A stretch of DNA of 27,578 bases from Spirochaetales bacterium UBA4629. Lineage in GTDB: Bacteria > Spirochaetota > Spirochaetia > Sphaerochaetales > Sphaerochaetaceae. Within the stretch, counting starts at the first letter, position 1. Every line of letters starts with the position of its first letter. The notes beneath the pieces were generated by a model that saw nothing but the letters and a program-made list of their open reading frames with translations, was not told the DNA's origin and searched no databases. The translations under genes and the position numbers were made by a program. This document shows positions 16,281 to 24,313 of the stretch, one piece after another. Location of the stretch: positions 1-27,578 of the forward strand of contig DHMZ01000031.1 in assembly GCA_002406055.1 (NCBI GenBank), in the 5' to 3' direction.

Positions 16281-16987
16281 TGGCGAAAGAATTAAATAAA
16301 AAACAACAAAAGATTATTGGGCTTGCTGCTCTTATAATTTTTATCATCTTTTGCTTTTTTGCTTTCTTTTTTATAGGAGTTCCTATAGTAAAGAGTGCTA
16401 AAAACCCAGAGGAATTTAGGGCCTGGATTGATAGCATGGGGGCATGGGGAAAGCTTTGTTATGTGGGTATTTGCTTTCTCCAAGTTTTAGTTGCAATTAT
16501 TCCAGGGGGTCCAATTGAGCTTGCTGGTGGTTATGCCTTTGGCCATCTGGATGCAACAATTCTTAGTACGATAGGACTCTCTCTTGGTTCTATTACAGTT
16601 TTTTTGCTTGTAAGAAAGTTTGGTCAAAAACTCTTAGAGGTATTCTTTTCTAAAGAAAAAATAGCCGAATTAAAGTTTTTAAAAACAAATAAAAAGAGAG
16701 ATTTAATAATTCTTATTCTTTTCTTAATTCCAGGAACACCTAAAGATTTGCTCTGTTTCTTTTGTGGTTTGACAGATATGCCATTCTGGCTATTCTTTTT
16801 ACTATCAACATTTATGCGAATACCAGCGGCTTGGCTAAGTAGTATTGGAGGGAGTGCAATGGGGACTAAGAGCTATACTATAGCTATAGTAATTGCACTA
16901 GTCATTGTCTCATTAACAATAATTGGCATTGTGGGCTACAAAGCAATAGTAAAGAAACATGAAAGAGAAAGTAAGAAAAATGAATAA
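16280..16987 (+). CDS. TVP38/TMEM64-family (VTT domain) membrane protein, 235 aa
   Basis: Membrane protein with an N-terminal helix (about 12-34) and the VTT/SNARE-associated domain. Features are IPGGPIELAGGYAFG (about 74-88), a conserved LVRKFGQ, and LFLIPGTPKDLLCFFCGL (about 151-168), followed by RIPAAWLSSIGGSAMG and a last helix. The family includes DedA-like and eukaryotic TMEM41B/VMP1 proteins, several of which scramble or flip phospholipids or undecaprenyl phosphate. That role would fit a locus handling lipid-linked glycans, but it is not shown here. The GTG start shares a base with the deacylase stop codon. Confidence 0.85.
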   Translation: MAKELNKKQQKIIGLAALIIFIIFCFFAFFFIGVPIVKSAKNPEEFRAWIDSMGAWGKLCYVGICFLQVLVAIIPGGPIELAGGYAFGHLDATILSTIGLSLGSITVFLLVRKFGQKLLEVFFSKEKIAELKFLKTNKKRDLIILILFLIPGTPKDLLCFFCGLTDMPFWLFFLLSTFMRIPAAWLSSIGGSAMGTKSYTIAIVIALVIVSLTIIGIVGYKAIVKKHERESKKNE

Positions 16988-17459
16988 ACTCTTTATCTTT
17001 GATCTGGGCGATGTTGTTATTAGTGGGGGGATGGATAGCAAAAGTGTTGCTCAATACCTATATTTGGATGAGAAAAAATATGAAGAGGAATATGAAAAGT
17101 ATTCATCTAGACTCATTAATGGTGAAATAAGCGAAGAGGAATTCTTTTCTCATCTCTCCTCTCTTTTTTCTATAAGGATTAAATCAAACCCCTTTAAAGA
17201 ATGCTATTATCCAGAAACAAACATAGAGCTCCTACCTCTTATCGATAAGCTAAGAGAGAATGGCTACAAATGTGTAGTTGGTTCAAATACAATTAGAAGT
17301 CATATAGAGAAAATAAAAGAGCTAAAGGAGAATCCTCTTTCTCATTTTCATGACAGAAAAGAGAATGGAGAAGGGGCCTCATCTATCGGAATAAACTACT
17401 TCCTATATAGTAGAGCAAAACAAAGAGAAGCAGAGAGATATTTGTCGTCTTTTTTCTAG
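16980..17459 (+). CDS. HAD-family phosphatase-like protein with internal deletion, 159 aa
   Basis: The N-terminus MNKLFIFDLGDVVI is a HAD motif I (nucleophile D8), followed by a helical cap and VVGSNT as motif II (S102). The normal core then breaks. ENPLSHFHD is joined directly to DRKENGEGASSIGINYFLY, which is recognisably the motif IV region ('DDxxeNxxgAxxlGi'). The segment that should carry the motif III lysine and the first motif IV aspartate, roughly 35 residues, is missing while the frame is kept. Family members (YihX/FMN-phosphatase type) are about 200 aa. I expect no phosphatase activity. ATG 16980 is chosen because motif I starts right after it; the frame is open further upstream. It overlaps the VTT gene by eight bases. 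Confidence 0.72.
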   Translation: MNKLFIFDLGDVVISGGMDSKSVAQYLYLDEKKYEEEYEKYSSRLINGEISEEEFFSHLSSLFSIRIKSNPFKECYYPETNIELLPLIDKLRENGYKCVVGSNTIRSHIEKIKELKENPLSHFHDRKENGEGASSIGINYFLYSRAKQREAERYLSSFF

Positions 17460-17531
17460 AATGGTGTAGTTTTTGTAGAGTTATAGAAGTAAAACTTGAT
17501 TCTTATTCTTCTTGGATATGAAAATATAGTC

Positions 17532-18224
17532 ATGAAGCTTATTTATGTTGTTGAAGATCATGAAGTAATAAGAAGCGGTGTTGTTCAGTATTTATCTCTC
17601 TCTGGCTATGAGACAGAGGGCTTTAAGTCTCTTTCTGATGCAAGAGAAGGCTTTAATAAGAGAGTTCCTGATTTACTTATTCAGGACGTTATGCTTCCAG
17701 ATGGAGATGGCTTTGCTTTTGTTAAAGAGATGAAGCAGAAGGATGAACACCTGCCTGTTATCTTTTTAACTGCACGAATAGATGAAAGTGATAAGATTCT
17801 TGGCTTTGAATTGGGAGCTGATGACTACATTACAAAGCCATTTAGCCCTAAAGAGCTTGTCTTAAGAATTCAAGCACTCTTTAGACGCCTTGATGAGGGA
17901 GCAACCTCTGTAAAGAATAAGTATTTATATACAGACGGCGAGAATACGCTTTCTATCGATGAAGATATACACGAAATAAGAGTAAATGACGTAGTAATAA
18001 ACCTCACAGCAGCTGAATGGAGGATAGTTCTCTATCTTGTAACTAATGCCCCTAATTTGATTACAAGAGCCCAAATTCTTGAGGAATGCTTTGATTATTC
18101 CTTTGAGAGTTACGAACGTGTTGTAGATACCCATATAAAGAATATTAGAACAAAGCTTCGCCCTGGTAATTGGATTGATACTGTTCGTGGCTATGGCTAC
18201 AGGTTTTCAGGAAAGAAGAGTTAA
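17532..18224 (+). CDS. OmpR/PhoB-family response regulator, 230 aa
   Basis: Receiver domain (1-115) with acidic pair E8/D9, phospho-acceptor D52 (LIQDVMLPDGDG), T80 (FLTAR) and K102 (TKPF). It is followed by a winged-helix DNA-binding domain (about 130-228) with LTAAEWRIVLYL, RVVDTHIKNIRTKL and a closing TVRGYGYRF. The protein acts as a transcription factor phosphorylated by the kinase encoded next. ATG 17532 is the start that gives the normal receiver N-terminus (MKLIYVVEDHE); a TTG at 17496 would add twelve residues of no value. The stop overlaps the kinase start (TAATG). Target genes are unknown; the adjacent envelope operon is a natural candidate. Confidence 0.92.
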   Translation: MKLIYVVEDHEVIRSGVVQYLSLSGYETEGFKSLSDAREGFNKRVPDLLIQDVMLPDGDGFAFVKEMKQKDEHLPVIFLTARIDESDKILGFELGADDYITKPFSPKELVLRIQALFRRLDEGATSVKNKYLYTDGENTLSIDEDIHEIRVNDVVINLTAAEWRIVLYLVTNAPNLITRAQILEECFDYSFESYERVVDTHIKNIRTKLRPGNWIDTVRGYGYRFSGKKS

Positions 18225-19741
18225 TGCATAGACAGTTTTTTAGACTTTTGTTTGCAATTATCTTTATTCTAATTGCAATTACTTTATTGCAAATAGCATG
18301 TATTACAGTCTTTTCTCAAAGACTGATTTATACGTGGTCAAGCAATGTCTTTGATGAATTTGCCGAGTCTGTCTCTTCTACACTTTCTAGAGTAGATGTT
18401 ACAAATGCATCTAGCATATATGATTACGTATTTTCCAATGTTTCAGAGCGAATAAGTGGCTTTGTTTTGAGAAGCGCTAATGGTGGCCAAATGATAACCT
18501 TTGGCCAATCTGGTAATGGCCAAATAATCCCGCAACTTGCTTCTTTTGTTAACAATTCCTTCACATATATTGGTGATAATAACTCTACTAGCATTAAGCG
18601 TACAAATGTATATGAGCTACCAAGTGCAAAGTATAGATTAGACATTACGATGACATCACCTTTAGGTACTGAAATTAAAAAGGTTGATTTTTATAAGACA
18701 AACTCAGAAGAAAAAGTCTATGTTGCATATCCATCTTCTGTAAAGAAGGGTGATATAGCAGGAACAATATCTGTATATATAAACGGAGAACTTTCAGCAT
18801 ATTTAGATGTGCTTGTCTATTCTGTTGATTACTATACACCTACTAAGTTTATTCTTCATGAGGTGTATAAGGTTCTTGCTATCTCTATCCCATTAATCTT
18901 AATAGTAGGTTTTATTCTTGCTTACTTTGTCTCAAAAAAGACAGAAAAGAATGTTAAAAACATAGAGAAGGCACTTTCGCTTTTAAGTGAAGGACATTTT
19001 GATATCACTGTTCCAGATACAAATGTAATGGAGTATAACCAGATAGGAAAATCTATTGAGGCTTTAGGTCAGGACTTAAGAAGACACTCTGCATCTCGTA
19101 AGGAGTGGATTCGTAACATTTCCCATGATTTAAATACTCCTGTTACAAGCATGAATATGATTTTGGAAGGGGTATTAGATGGACTGTTTCCTCTAACTAA
19201 TGAGACTATTGAGACATTAAAGAAAGAGAATGATACTCTCAAAGAAAGAATCGCAAGCGTCTCGTATTATTCATATTTATTATCTCCAGATGCGAAGTGT
19301 GAAAAGAGAGAGCTAGTTTTAAAAGACGAAGTTGAAACAGCTCTATGCAACAATAAAGATAAGGTTAATCTTTCATTCTCGGATGATACGATTATCTATG
19401 CAGATGACACGCTTCTCTTACGTGCACTTGAAGAAGTTGTCAACAACGCTATTGAATATCGTAATAGCGACAAAGCTCCAATAATTACTGCAGGAGAAGA
19501 AGACAATAATATCGTAATAAGAGTAACTAATGATGGCTCTCTTCCTTCTCCTCTTCCACAGTTCTTCGAACCATGGAGTAGGGGAGATCAATCTCGCACA
19601 TCTGGTGGCTCTGGCCTAGGCCTTAGTATCGTATACCAAATTATGGAACTTCATAATGGTAGTGTAGATATTGTTCAGAATGGCGAAAAGGTTGTTGTAA
19701 CTCTAGTATTTCCAACTGTAGATTACGTTTCTGTCGTCTAA
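18224..19741 (+). CDS. Membrane sensor histidine kinase, 505 aa
   Basis: TM1 (about 8-30), a periplasmic sensor of about 185 residues rich in Ser/Asn/Gly with no family I recognise, and TM2 (about 217-236). These are followed by a HAMP linker (about 237-285), a HisKA dimerisation domain with H301 in WIRNISHDLNTPVTS, and an ATPase domain with the N box EEVVNNAIEY and G box GGSGLGLSIVYQI. All catalytic boxes are intact, so it should phosphorylate the response regulator encoded directly upstream. Its 3' end overlaps the converging phosphodiesterase gene by 39 bases. Confidence 0.92.
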   Translation: MHRQFFRLLFAIIFILIAITLLQIACITVFSQRLIYTWSSNVFDEFAESVSSTLSRVDVTNASSIYDYVFSNVSERISGFVLRSANGGQMITFGQSGNGQIIPQLASFVNNSFTYIGDNNSTSIKRTNVYELPSAKYRLDITMTSPLGTEIKKVDFYKTNSEEKVYVAYPSSVKKGDIAGTISVYINGELSAYLDVLVYSVDYYTPTKFILHEVYKVLAISIPLILIVGFILAYFVSKKTEKNVKNIEKALSLLSEGHFDITVPDTNVMEYNQIGKSIEALGQDLRRHSASRKEWIRNISHDLNTPVTSMNMILEGVLDGLFPLTNETIETLKKENDTLKERIASVSYYSYLLSPDAKCEKRELVLKDEVETALCNNKDKVNLSFSDDTIIYADDTLLLRALEEVVNNAIEYRNSDKAPIITAGEEDNNIVIRVTNDGSLPSPLPQFFEPWSRGDQSRTSGGSGLGLSIVYQIMELHNGSVDIVQNGEKVVVTLVFPTVDYVSVV

Positions 19742-20233
19742 GCCTATTATTTCAATTTTGTTATCATCCCAAATAGCAACTGAAGGTAGACTTCCTCCCT
19801 TTGGAATTGTTGTTGAACCAGGATTAAGGTAGAGTACTCCTTCCTTTTCTTCTAATAGTGGGATATGTGTATGTCCACTCATTATAATCTCAGCATCTTC
19901 TGTGTCATATGAGTGGTGGCCGTGATGTAGAAATATCTTTTTCCCATTTATCGTTAATGTTCTAGTCATATCTGAAATATTAAAAGGAAGAACCATCTGA
20001 TCCACTTCAGCATCACAGTTTCCTCTTACAGCTATAATAGAGTCTTTCATCTCACTTAGGAGAGGAATAACTCCCTTAGGCTTATAAAAAGGAGGAAGAT
20101 CATTACGTGGACCATGATAAAGTAAGTCTCCAAGTAGAATTACTTGGTCTATATTTTCATTCTTCCATATATCATATAGTTCTTTTGCTCTATATTCAGA
20201 ACCGTGGATATCTGATGCTATAAGTACTCTCAT
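19703..20233 (-). CDS. YfcE/MJ0936-type metallophosphodiesterase, 176 aa
   Basis: Small calcineurin-like phosphoesterase with all five motifs: SDIHG (8-12), GDLLYHG, RGNCD, HHGHH and SGHTH, then NPGSTTIPKGG. Length fits YfcE (about 184 aa). These enzymes use two metal ions to cleave phosphodiesters; the natural substrate is generally unknown. The frame is open up to 20323, but GAGG five bases before ATG 20233 fixes the start, and MRVLIASDIHG is the normal N-terminus. A TTACAT-18-TATTAT promoter lies between the two. It converges on the histidine kinase gene and overlaps it. Confidence 0.9.
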   Translation of the reverse strand: MRVLIASDIHGSEYRAKELYDIWKNENIDQVILLGDLLYHGPRNDLPPFYKPKGVIPLLSEMKDSIIAVRGNCDAEVDQMVLPFNISDMTRTLTINGKKIFLHHGHHSYDTEDAEIIMSGHTHIPLLEEKEGVLYLNPGSTTIPKGGSLPSVAIWDDNKIEIIGLDDRNVIYSWKY

Positions 20234-20258
20234 TTTTACCTCATTTTTATAATTTCTT

Positions 20259-20288
20259 ATAATATAAAATGTTACTGAAAGTATGTAA
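20259..20288 (-). promoter_or_regulatory. Probable promoter of the phosphodiesterase gene
   Basis: On the minus strand TTACAT (20288-20283) and TATTAT (20264-20259) are 18 bases apart. Transcription would begin near 20252, about 19 bases before the ATG at 20233, which rules out the longer upstream start. Confidence 0.5.
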
Positions 20289-20340
20289 TCTTTTATGCTT
20301 TTTATAGCATATATCTTTTTCATGTCGTGGAAAAGCCAAT

Positions 20341-20374
20341 AAAAAAAAGCTATTCATCTAATTTGAATAGCTTT
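20341..20374 (-). terminator. Rho-independent terminator of tRNA-Val
   Basis: On the minus strand AAAGCTATTCA and TGAATAGCTTT form a perfect 11-base stem with a seven-base loop, followed by eight Ts. It begins six bases after the tRNA 3' end. Confidence 0.92.
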
Positions 20375-20379
20375 CTAAA

Positions 20380-20451
20380 TGGGCGGTATAAGGATTGAAC
20401 TTATGACTTCCACCACGTCAAGGTGGCACTCTCCCGCTGAGTTAACCGCCC
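20380..20451 (-). tRNA. tRNA-Val (anticodon GAC)
   Basis: The minus strand gives a complete cloverleaf of 72 bases. The acceptor GGGCGGT pairs with ACCGCCC, discriminator A. The anticodon stem is CCACC/GGTGG with loop TTGACGT, so the anticodon is GAC, reading the Val codons GUC/GUU. The T loop is GTTCAATC. The 3' CCA is not encoded (ATTT follows), so it must be added by the CCA-adding enzyme. It has its own promoter and terminator. Confidence 0.96.
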
Positions 20452-20463
20452 AAGTCTTGAAAA

Positions 20464-20492
20464 GATTAAACTAAATAAAGAGTTGTGTCTAG
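20464..20492 (-). promoter_or_regulatory. Promoter of tRNA-Val
   Basis: On the minus strand TAGACA (20492-20487) and TAATCT (20469-20464) are spaced by 17 bases. Transcription would begin about six bases before the mature tRNA 5' end. It fills the gap after the aldehyde dehydrogenase stop. Confidence 0.7.
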
Positions 20493-20497
20493 TATCT

Positions 20498-21877
20498 TTA
20501 TTTAAGAAATATTTTTATTAGCTTTCTTTTCTTATCGCTATATGGTCTGTAGCGCATAGGTAAGTCGATAAATCTCTTCTTATCTAGAATAGAAGTATAG
20601 TGTGAGAAGGTATCAAAACCATTCTTTCCATGATATGACCCGATGCCACTTTCTCTAACTCCACCAAAGCCCATTGAGCTTGTTGCTAGATGTACAAGAG
20701 TATCGTTAATACATCCACCGCCAAAGAGGATGTTTTTCATAATGTAATCGGCTTCTTTTCTCTTATTTGTGAAGACGTATAGTGCAAGAGGATGTTCATT
20801 TTTCCTAACATACTTAATAGCATCATCAAGAGTTTTGTAGAAAATAATTGGAAAGATAGGGCCAAAGATCTCTTCTTTCATGACGCTGTCGTCTTCGTTT
20901 ACGTTAGCTAGTACAGTTGGCTCTATCTTTAGTGTTTCTTCGTCGCTTCGCCCTCCATAGACTATTTTATCGCTGTTAATTAACCCAAGTATTCTTTTAA
21001 AATGCTTTTCATTAATTATTTTCCCGTATTCGCTATTTTGTAGAGCATCTGATCCAACTTGATTTCTAATCTCATTTATTAATGCGTTTTGAAGCTCATC
21101 TTTAACTTTTTCATCAACGAGAATATAGTCTGGAGCAACACATGTTTGGCCAGCATTGATGAGCTTACCAAATACAATTCTCTTACAAGCAAGCTCAATG
21201 GATGCATTCTCTGTAACAAAGACTGGACTCTTTCCTCCTAGCTCCAAAGTAACGGGAGTAAGGTGTTCACTTGCCTTTGCCATAACAATTTTTCCAACCT
21301 CTTTGCTTCCTGTGAAGAATATATAATCAAAGTTGATATCTAATAGAGCGCTGTTTTCTTCTCTTCCGCCTTCAATGAGAGCAACTTCTTCTTCTCTGAA
21401 AGTTTCTTCTATCATTTCTTTTAGGACAGTTGTTGTTTCTTTTGAATACTGAGATGGTTTTAAGATTACAGTGTTTCCACCAGCAAGGGCATCACAAAGA
21501 GGCTCTAGTGTTAAAAGCACAGGATAGTTCCAAGGACTCATTATTAAAACGTTTCCATAGGGAAGAGGGCGAATAAAAGATGAGGAAGCAAATTGCGAAA
21601 GAGGCGTATGTACTTTTTTTTCTTTCATCCATTTTTTTAGATGCTTTTTTACATACGTAATCTCGCTAAGAGTAAGACCGATTTCGCACATCTCGGACTC
21701 TTGCTCTGCTTTGCATAGGTCTATTTTTAAAGCTTCTTTTAATTTTTCTGAGTATTTTTCAATTGAAGAATATAGACGATCTAACTTCTCGATTCTGCTT
21801 TCGTATGAAAATGTCTTACCACTTTCATAAAAGGATTTTTGCACATTATTAATTCTTTCTATTTCGTTTCTATCCAT
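20498..21877 (-). CDS. NAD(P)-dependent aldehyde dehydrogenase, 459 aa
   Basis: ALDH-superfamily enzyme of the class 3/fatty-aldehyde type, judged by length and a basic tail. It oxidises aldehydes to acids. Visible are the oxyanion-site Asn in SPWNYP (N117), the cofactor lysine in ILKPS (K140), FTGSKEVG (188-195), the general base E212 in TLELGGKSP, the nucleophile C246 in NAGQTCVAPDY, and KEEIFGPIFPI. The C-terminus ends in a basic, hydrophobic stretch (KKRKLIKIFLK) that could touch membrane. It lies 32 bases after the MATE gene on the same strand and probably shares its transcript. The ribosome site is weak (AAAGA). The aldehyde substrate is unknown. Confidence 0.92.
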   Translation of the reverse strand: MDRNEIERINNVQKSFYESGKTFSYESRIEKLDRLYSSIEKYSEKLKEALKIDLCKAEQESEMCEIGLTLSEITYVKKHLKKWMKEKKVHTPLSQFASSSFIRPLPYGNVLIMSPWNYPVLLTLEPLCDALAGGNTVILKPSQYSKETTTVLKEMIEETFREEEVALIEGGREENSALLDINFDYIFFTGSKEVGKIVMAKASEHLTPVTLELGGKSPVFVTENASIELACKRIVFGKLINAGQTCVAPDYILVDEKVKDELQNALINEIRNQVGSDALQNSEYGKIINEKHFKRILGLINSDKIVYGGRSDEETLKIEPTVLANVNEDDSVMKEEIFGPIFPIIFYKTLDDAIKYVRKNEHPLALYVFTNKRKEADYIMKNILFGGGCINDTLVHLATSSMGFGGVRESGIGSYHGKNGFDTFSHYTSILDKKRFIDLPMRYRPYSDKKRKLIKIFLK

Positions 21878-21909
21878 TCTTTAATGATAGAACAAAAAAT
21901 AGAGTAGTG

Positions 21910-23265
21910 TTAGTCCTCTTTTTTGAGTCCTTTTTCCATCCATTTTCCGCTTTTGTAGCGGAGAATGAAGAAAATTGCTCTAACTATCCAGTCAATATAC
22001 ATACCCCACATTACACCTCTAAGTCCAAAGCCAAATGTAAGGCCAAGAATACGTGCAGAAACAACACGGAATATCCACATAGATGATATTGCTACAATCA
22101 TGGTAAATGTTACATCTCCTGCACTCTTAAGTATTTGCGGGAATGTAAATGACATAGGCCAGATTAATATTGTAGCTACTAAGTTCTCATATGTTACAAG
22201 CAAGGCAAGGTTTTTTGTTTCTTCACTATAACTATAGATGTTGATAATAAATGGAAGAAGCGCCATTACTACAACAGATGTTACAAAAATTGAAACGTAA
22301 GCCTTTTTTAAAAAGTACTTAGTGTACCATTTTGCTTGATCATATTCTCCAGCACCACAGCATTGGCCTCCAACTACCATTAGTGCTAGCCCTGTTGCAC
22401 TTCCAGTTACATTTGCAAATGTTCCCATATTATCGAGGAAGGCAAATGAGGCAATTGAGGCTGTTCCACAGGCTGCTATTGTCGATATTGTAACAATCTT
22501 TCCTAGCTGGAATATTGAGCTTTCTAAGCCAGAAGGGAGTGCAATAGAAAAGATTGTTGATGCCATTTTGAAATCGAATTCAAATTTTAAAAGAGAATCA
22601 ATATATACTTTGAGTTTTCTATCATGGACAAGAACTAAGAAAATAATTGCCATTATTATTCTTGAAATAAGTGTTGATAGTCCAACTCCAAATGCTCCCA
22701 TCTTAAAGATGACAAGAAAGACTGCATTTCCAATAATGTTAACAACATTGGCAATTGTTGAAACTATCATTGTGCTTTTTGTCTTTCCCTGTGCACGGAA
22801 GATAGCCGTTAAAGAAGAAGAGAGTGCCATAAATGGAAGTGAGAGAATAATTGGAATGGAATATTCTATTGCCGCTTTAAAAACGTCTTCTTCTACGCTG
22901 CCATATATTAGTCTCATTACGCTTTCTTTAAATGAAAAGAAAATAAAAGCTACAAAAAGGGAGACAGCGAGAGCTAGGTATATGAGCTCTTTAGAGGCAA
23001 AGCGTGCTCTCTTTTCGTTCCCCATGCCAATTAACTGTCCAACTATTACACTTCCACCTGTACCAAATGCAGAGAATAGAGAGACTAAGAAGACTTGTAT
23101 TGTATTAAAACAACTTACACCACTTACAGCAGCTTCTCCCGCTTGTGAAACCATCATAGTGTCTGCAATACCAACTGTAACAGAGAGAAGAGTCTCCATT
23201 AAAAGAGGATAATAAATACGTCTTAAGTCATCTTTATTAAAGAGTGCATTGTTTGGAAGTATCAT
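21910..23265 (-). CDS. MATE-family exporter, about 451 aa
   Basis: About twelve membrane helices in two halves. N-terminal landmarks are DLRRIYYPLLMETLLSVTVGIADTMMVS and GEAAVSGVSCFNT, with GTGGSVIVGQLIG and FRAQGKTKSTM; the second half has GLESSIFQLGKI and ALMVVGGQCCGAGEYDQA. It exports unknown substrates using Na+ or H+. It is not a close copy of the MATE protein at 3073-4395, from which it differs throughout. Possible starts are TTG 23301, ATG 23271 and ATG 23265; none has a ribosome site. A TTGCAG-17-TATTTT promoter ends eight bases before ATG 23265, so a leaderless start there is my choice. Co-directional with the aldehyde dehydrogenase gene 32 bases downstream. Confidence 0.85.
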   Translation of the reverse strand: MILPNNALFNKDDLRRIYYPLLMETLLSVTVGIADTMMVSQAGEAAVSGVSCFNTIQVFLVSLFSAFGTGGSVIVGQLIGMGNEKRARFASKELIYLALAVSLFVAFIFFSFKESVMRLIYGSVEEDVFKAAIEYSIPIILSLPFMALSSSLTAIFRAQGKTKSTMIVSTIANVVNIIGNAVFLVIFKMGAFGVGLSTLISRIIMAIIFLVLVHDRKLKVYIDSLLKFEFDFKMASTIFSIALPSGLESSIFQLGKIVTISTIAACGTASIASFAFLDNMGTFANVTGSATGLALMVVGGQCCGAGEYDQAKWYTKYFLKKAYVSIFVTSVVVMALLPFIINIYSYSEETKNLALLVTYENLVATILIWPMSFTFPQILKSAGDVTFTMIVAISSMWIFRVVSARILGLTFGFGLRGVMWGMYIDWIVRAIFFILRYKSGKWMEKGLKKED

Positions 23266-23272
23266 AGACATG

Positions 23273-23301
23273 AAAATAGTAGTTTGTTTACTTATCTGCA
23301 A
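23273..23301 (-). promoter_or_regulatory. Probable promoter of the MATE-ALDH unit (leaderless arrangement)
   Basis: On the minus strand TTGCAG (23301-23296) and TATTTT (23278-23273) are spaced by exactly 17 bases. The expected transcription start (about 23266) coincides with the second ATG (23265). Confidence 0.45.
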
Positions 23302-23513
23302 TCACATTTCGTTTTTTTACATTTCTTTTTCTTTTTTGTTTTAATTATTTAATTTTTTTGGATTATATTAAAAGAAGGAGATAATTCCTGTAATTCATAT
23401 TTGCTGGGTATTTTTGAAGGCAGAAAAACCAGTGTGTTTCATTTAGCTACTTATCCTAACGACCATGCCTTCTCTCAAGTAAGAGATTTATCTTTTTTTT
23501 CACGGAGAGAACT

Positions 23514-24251
23514 ATGGACAAGTGCAGCAAAAAATGGCAAGAAAGGCAAACAAATGGTAGGGAGAAATTTATTCTTTCAGCATTAATTAACAATGGTCTT
23601 ATACTCGATAGAGATGAGAATTATGTTACTAGCATAATTAGAGAATATGGGTGTGCTTACCTAAATCAATACTTTTTGCGTTATGCGATAATGAATGAAA
23701 ACAATGAACTCATATTTGTCCCGGGAACTGTCTACTCAAGAATTGAGGATGATATCCTCTTTGACAAGGAATTGAAGAGTATAGTAATAAAAGAGTTTTC
23801 TCTTTTCAAAGTTCTTTTACAGCAATCAATTATGCAAATACAAAAGAAGAGTAGGGATGAAGCTTTCCTTTCCTTCTTCCCTGATTTATCACTAGAAGAT
23901 ATTCTTTTTGATTATAGCTATTCATTTTCAAATGAAGATAAGGTTGCTCTTTCTTCTTTTTGGAAAATGGATGAAAAATCATTCTTCTCATCTTTGAACT
24001 TAATTGCATACTCTTATGAAAGAGCTCGTGAGGGCCGTAAGCTTATCGACCACGTTTTTAAAGATAAGCTTAGCAATGACAAATATGCTTCTAACAATAT
24101 GGTTGGCCCGATAATTGAAGAAAACGCAAGGCTACTGAGATTAAAAGGGGAAAGAAGTTTAGCTATGAATCATATTTCGTCTTTGATGAAAAGATACTCA
24201 ATAAAAGAAGAAAGAATAGGGCTTGAAAAAAATGTTAATCTTTATAATTGA
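23514..24251 (+). CDS. Possible Abi_2/AbiD-AbiF-family abortive infection protein, 245 aa
   Basis: A soluble, mostly helical protein. Residues 15-110 follow the Abi_2 pattern: INNGLILDRDENYVTSIIREYGCAYLNQYFLRYAI (compare 'rGLxixdxxxAxxxLxxisYYrlsxY'), then FVPGTVYSRIEDDILFDKELKSIVIKEFSLFKVLL (compare 'f..gttfexixxlYxFDxxLRxlixxxiexiEv'). Members act in phage defence as presumed HEPN ribonucleases. A possible HEPN R-x5-H occurs at R214-H220 (RSLAMNH), but the usual RNxxAHxxR form is absent. The start is firm: GGAGAG lies four bases before ATG 23514. It stands alone, with no antitoxin gene. The family call is by eye and moderate. Confidence 0.45.
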   Translation: MDKCSKKWQERQTNGREKFILSALINNGLILDRDENYVTSIIREYGCAYLNQYFLRYAIMNENNELIFVPGTVYSRIEDDILFDKELKSIVIKEFSLFKVLLQQSIMQIQKKSRDEAFLSFFPDLSLEDILFDYSYSFSNEDKVALSSFWKMDEKSFFSSLNLIAYSYERAREGRKLIDHVFKDKLSNDKYASNNMVGPIIEENARLLRLKGERSLAMNHISSLMKRYSIKEERIGLEKNVNLYN

Positions 24252-24313
24252 CAGTTTTGAGCCAACTATCTACTCTCACTACGCATAGATAAATGCAAAT
24301 TTGGAGATGAAAT

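Noticed and set aside
20234..20323. Longer start (20323) for the phosphodiesterase
   Set aside because: A promoter and a good ribosome site lie between it and ATG 20233, which gives the standard family N-terminus.
22568..23212. Long (214-codon) plus-strand frame opposite the second MATE gene
   Set aside because: Antisense shadow kept open by A/T-poor stop patterns; the MATE protein on the minus strand is clear.
23401..23586. Small plus-strand frame before the Abi-like gene
   Set aside because: TTG start with badly spaced ribosome site, overlaps the better-supported gene and has no recognisable features.
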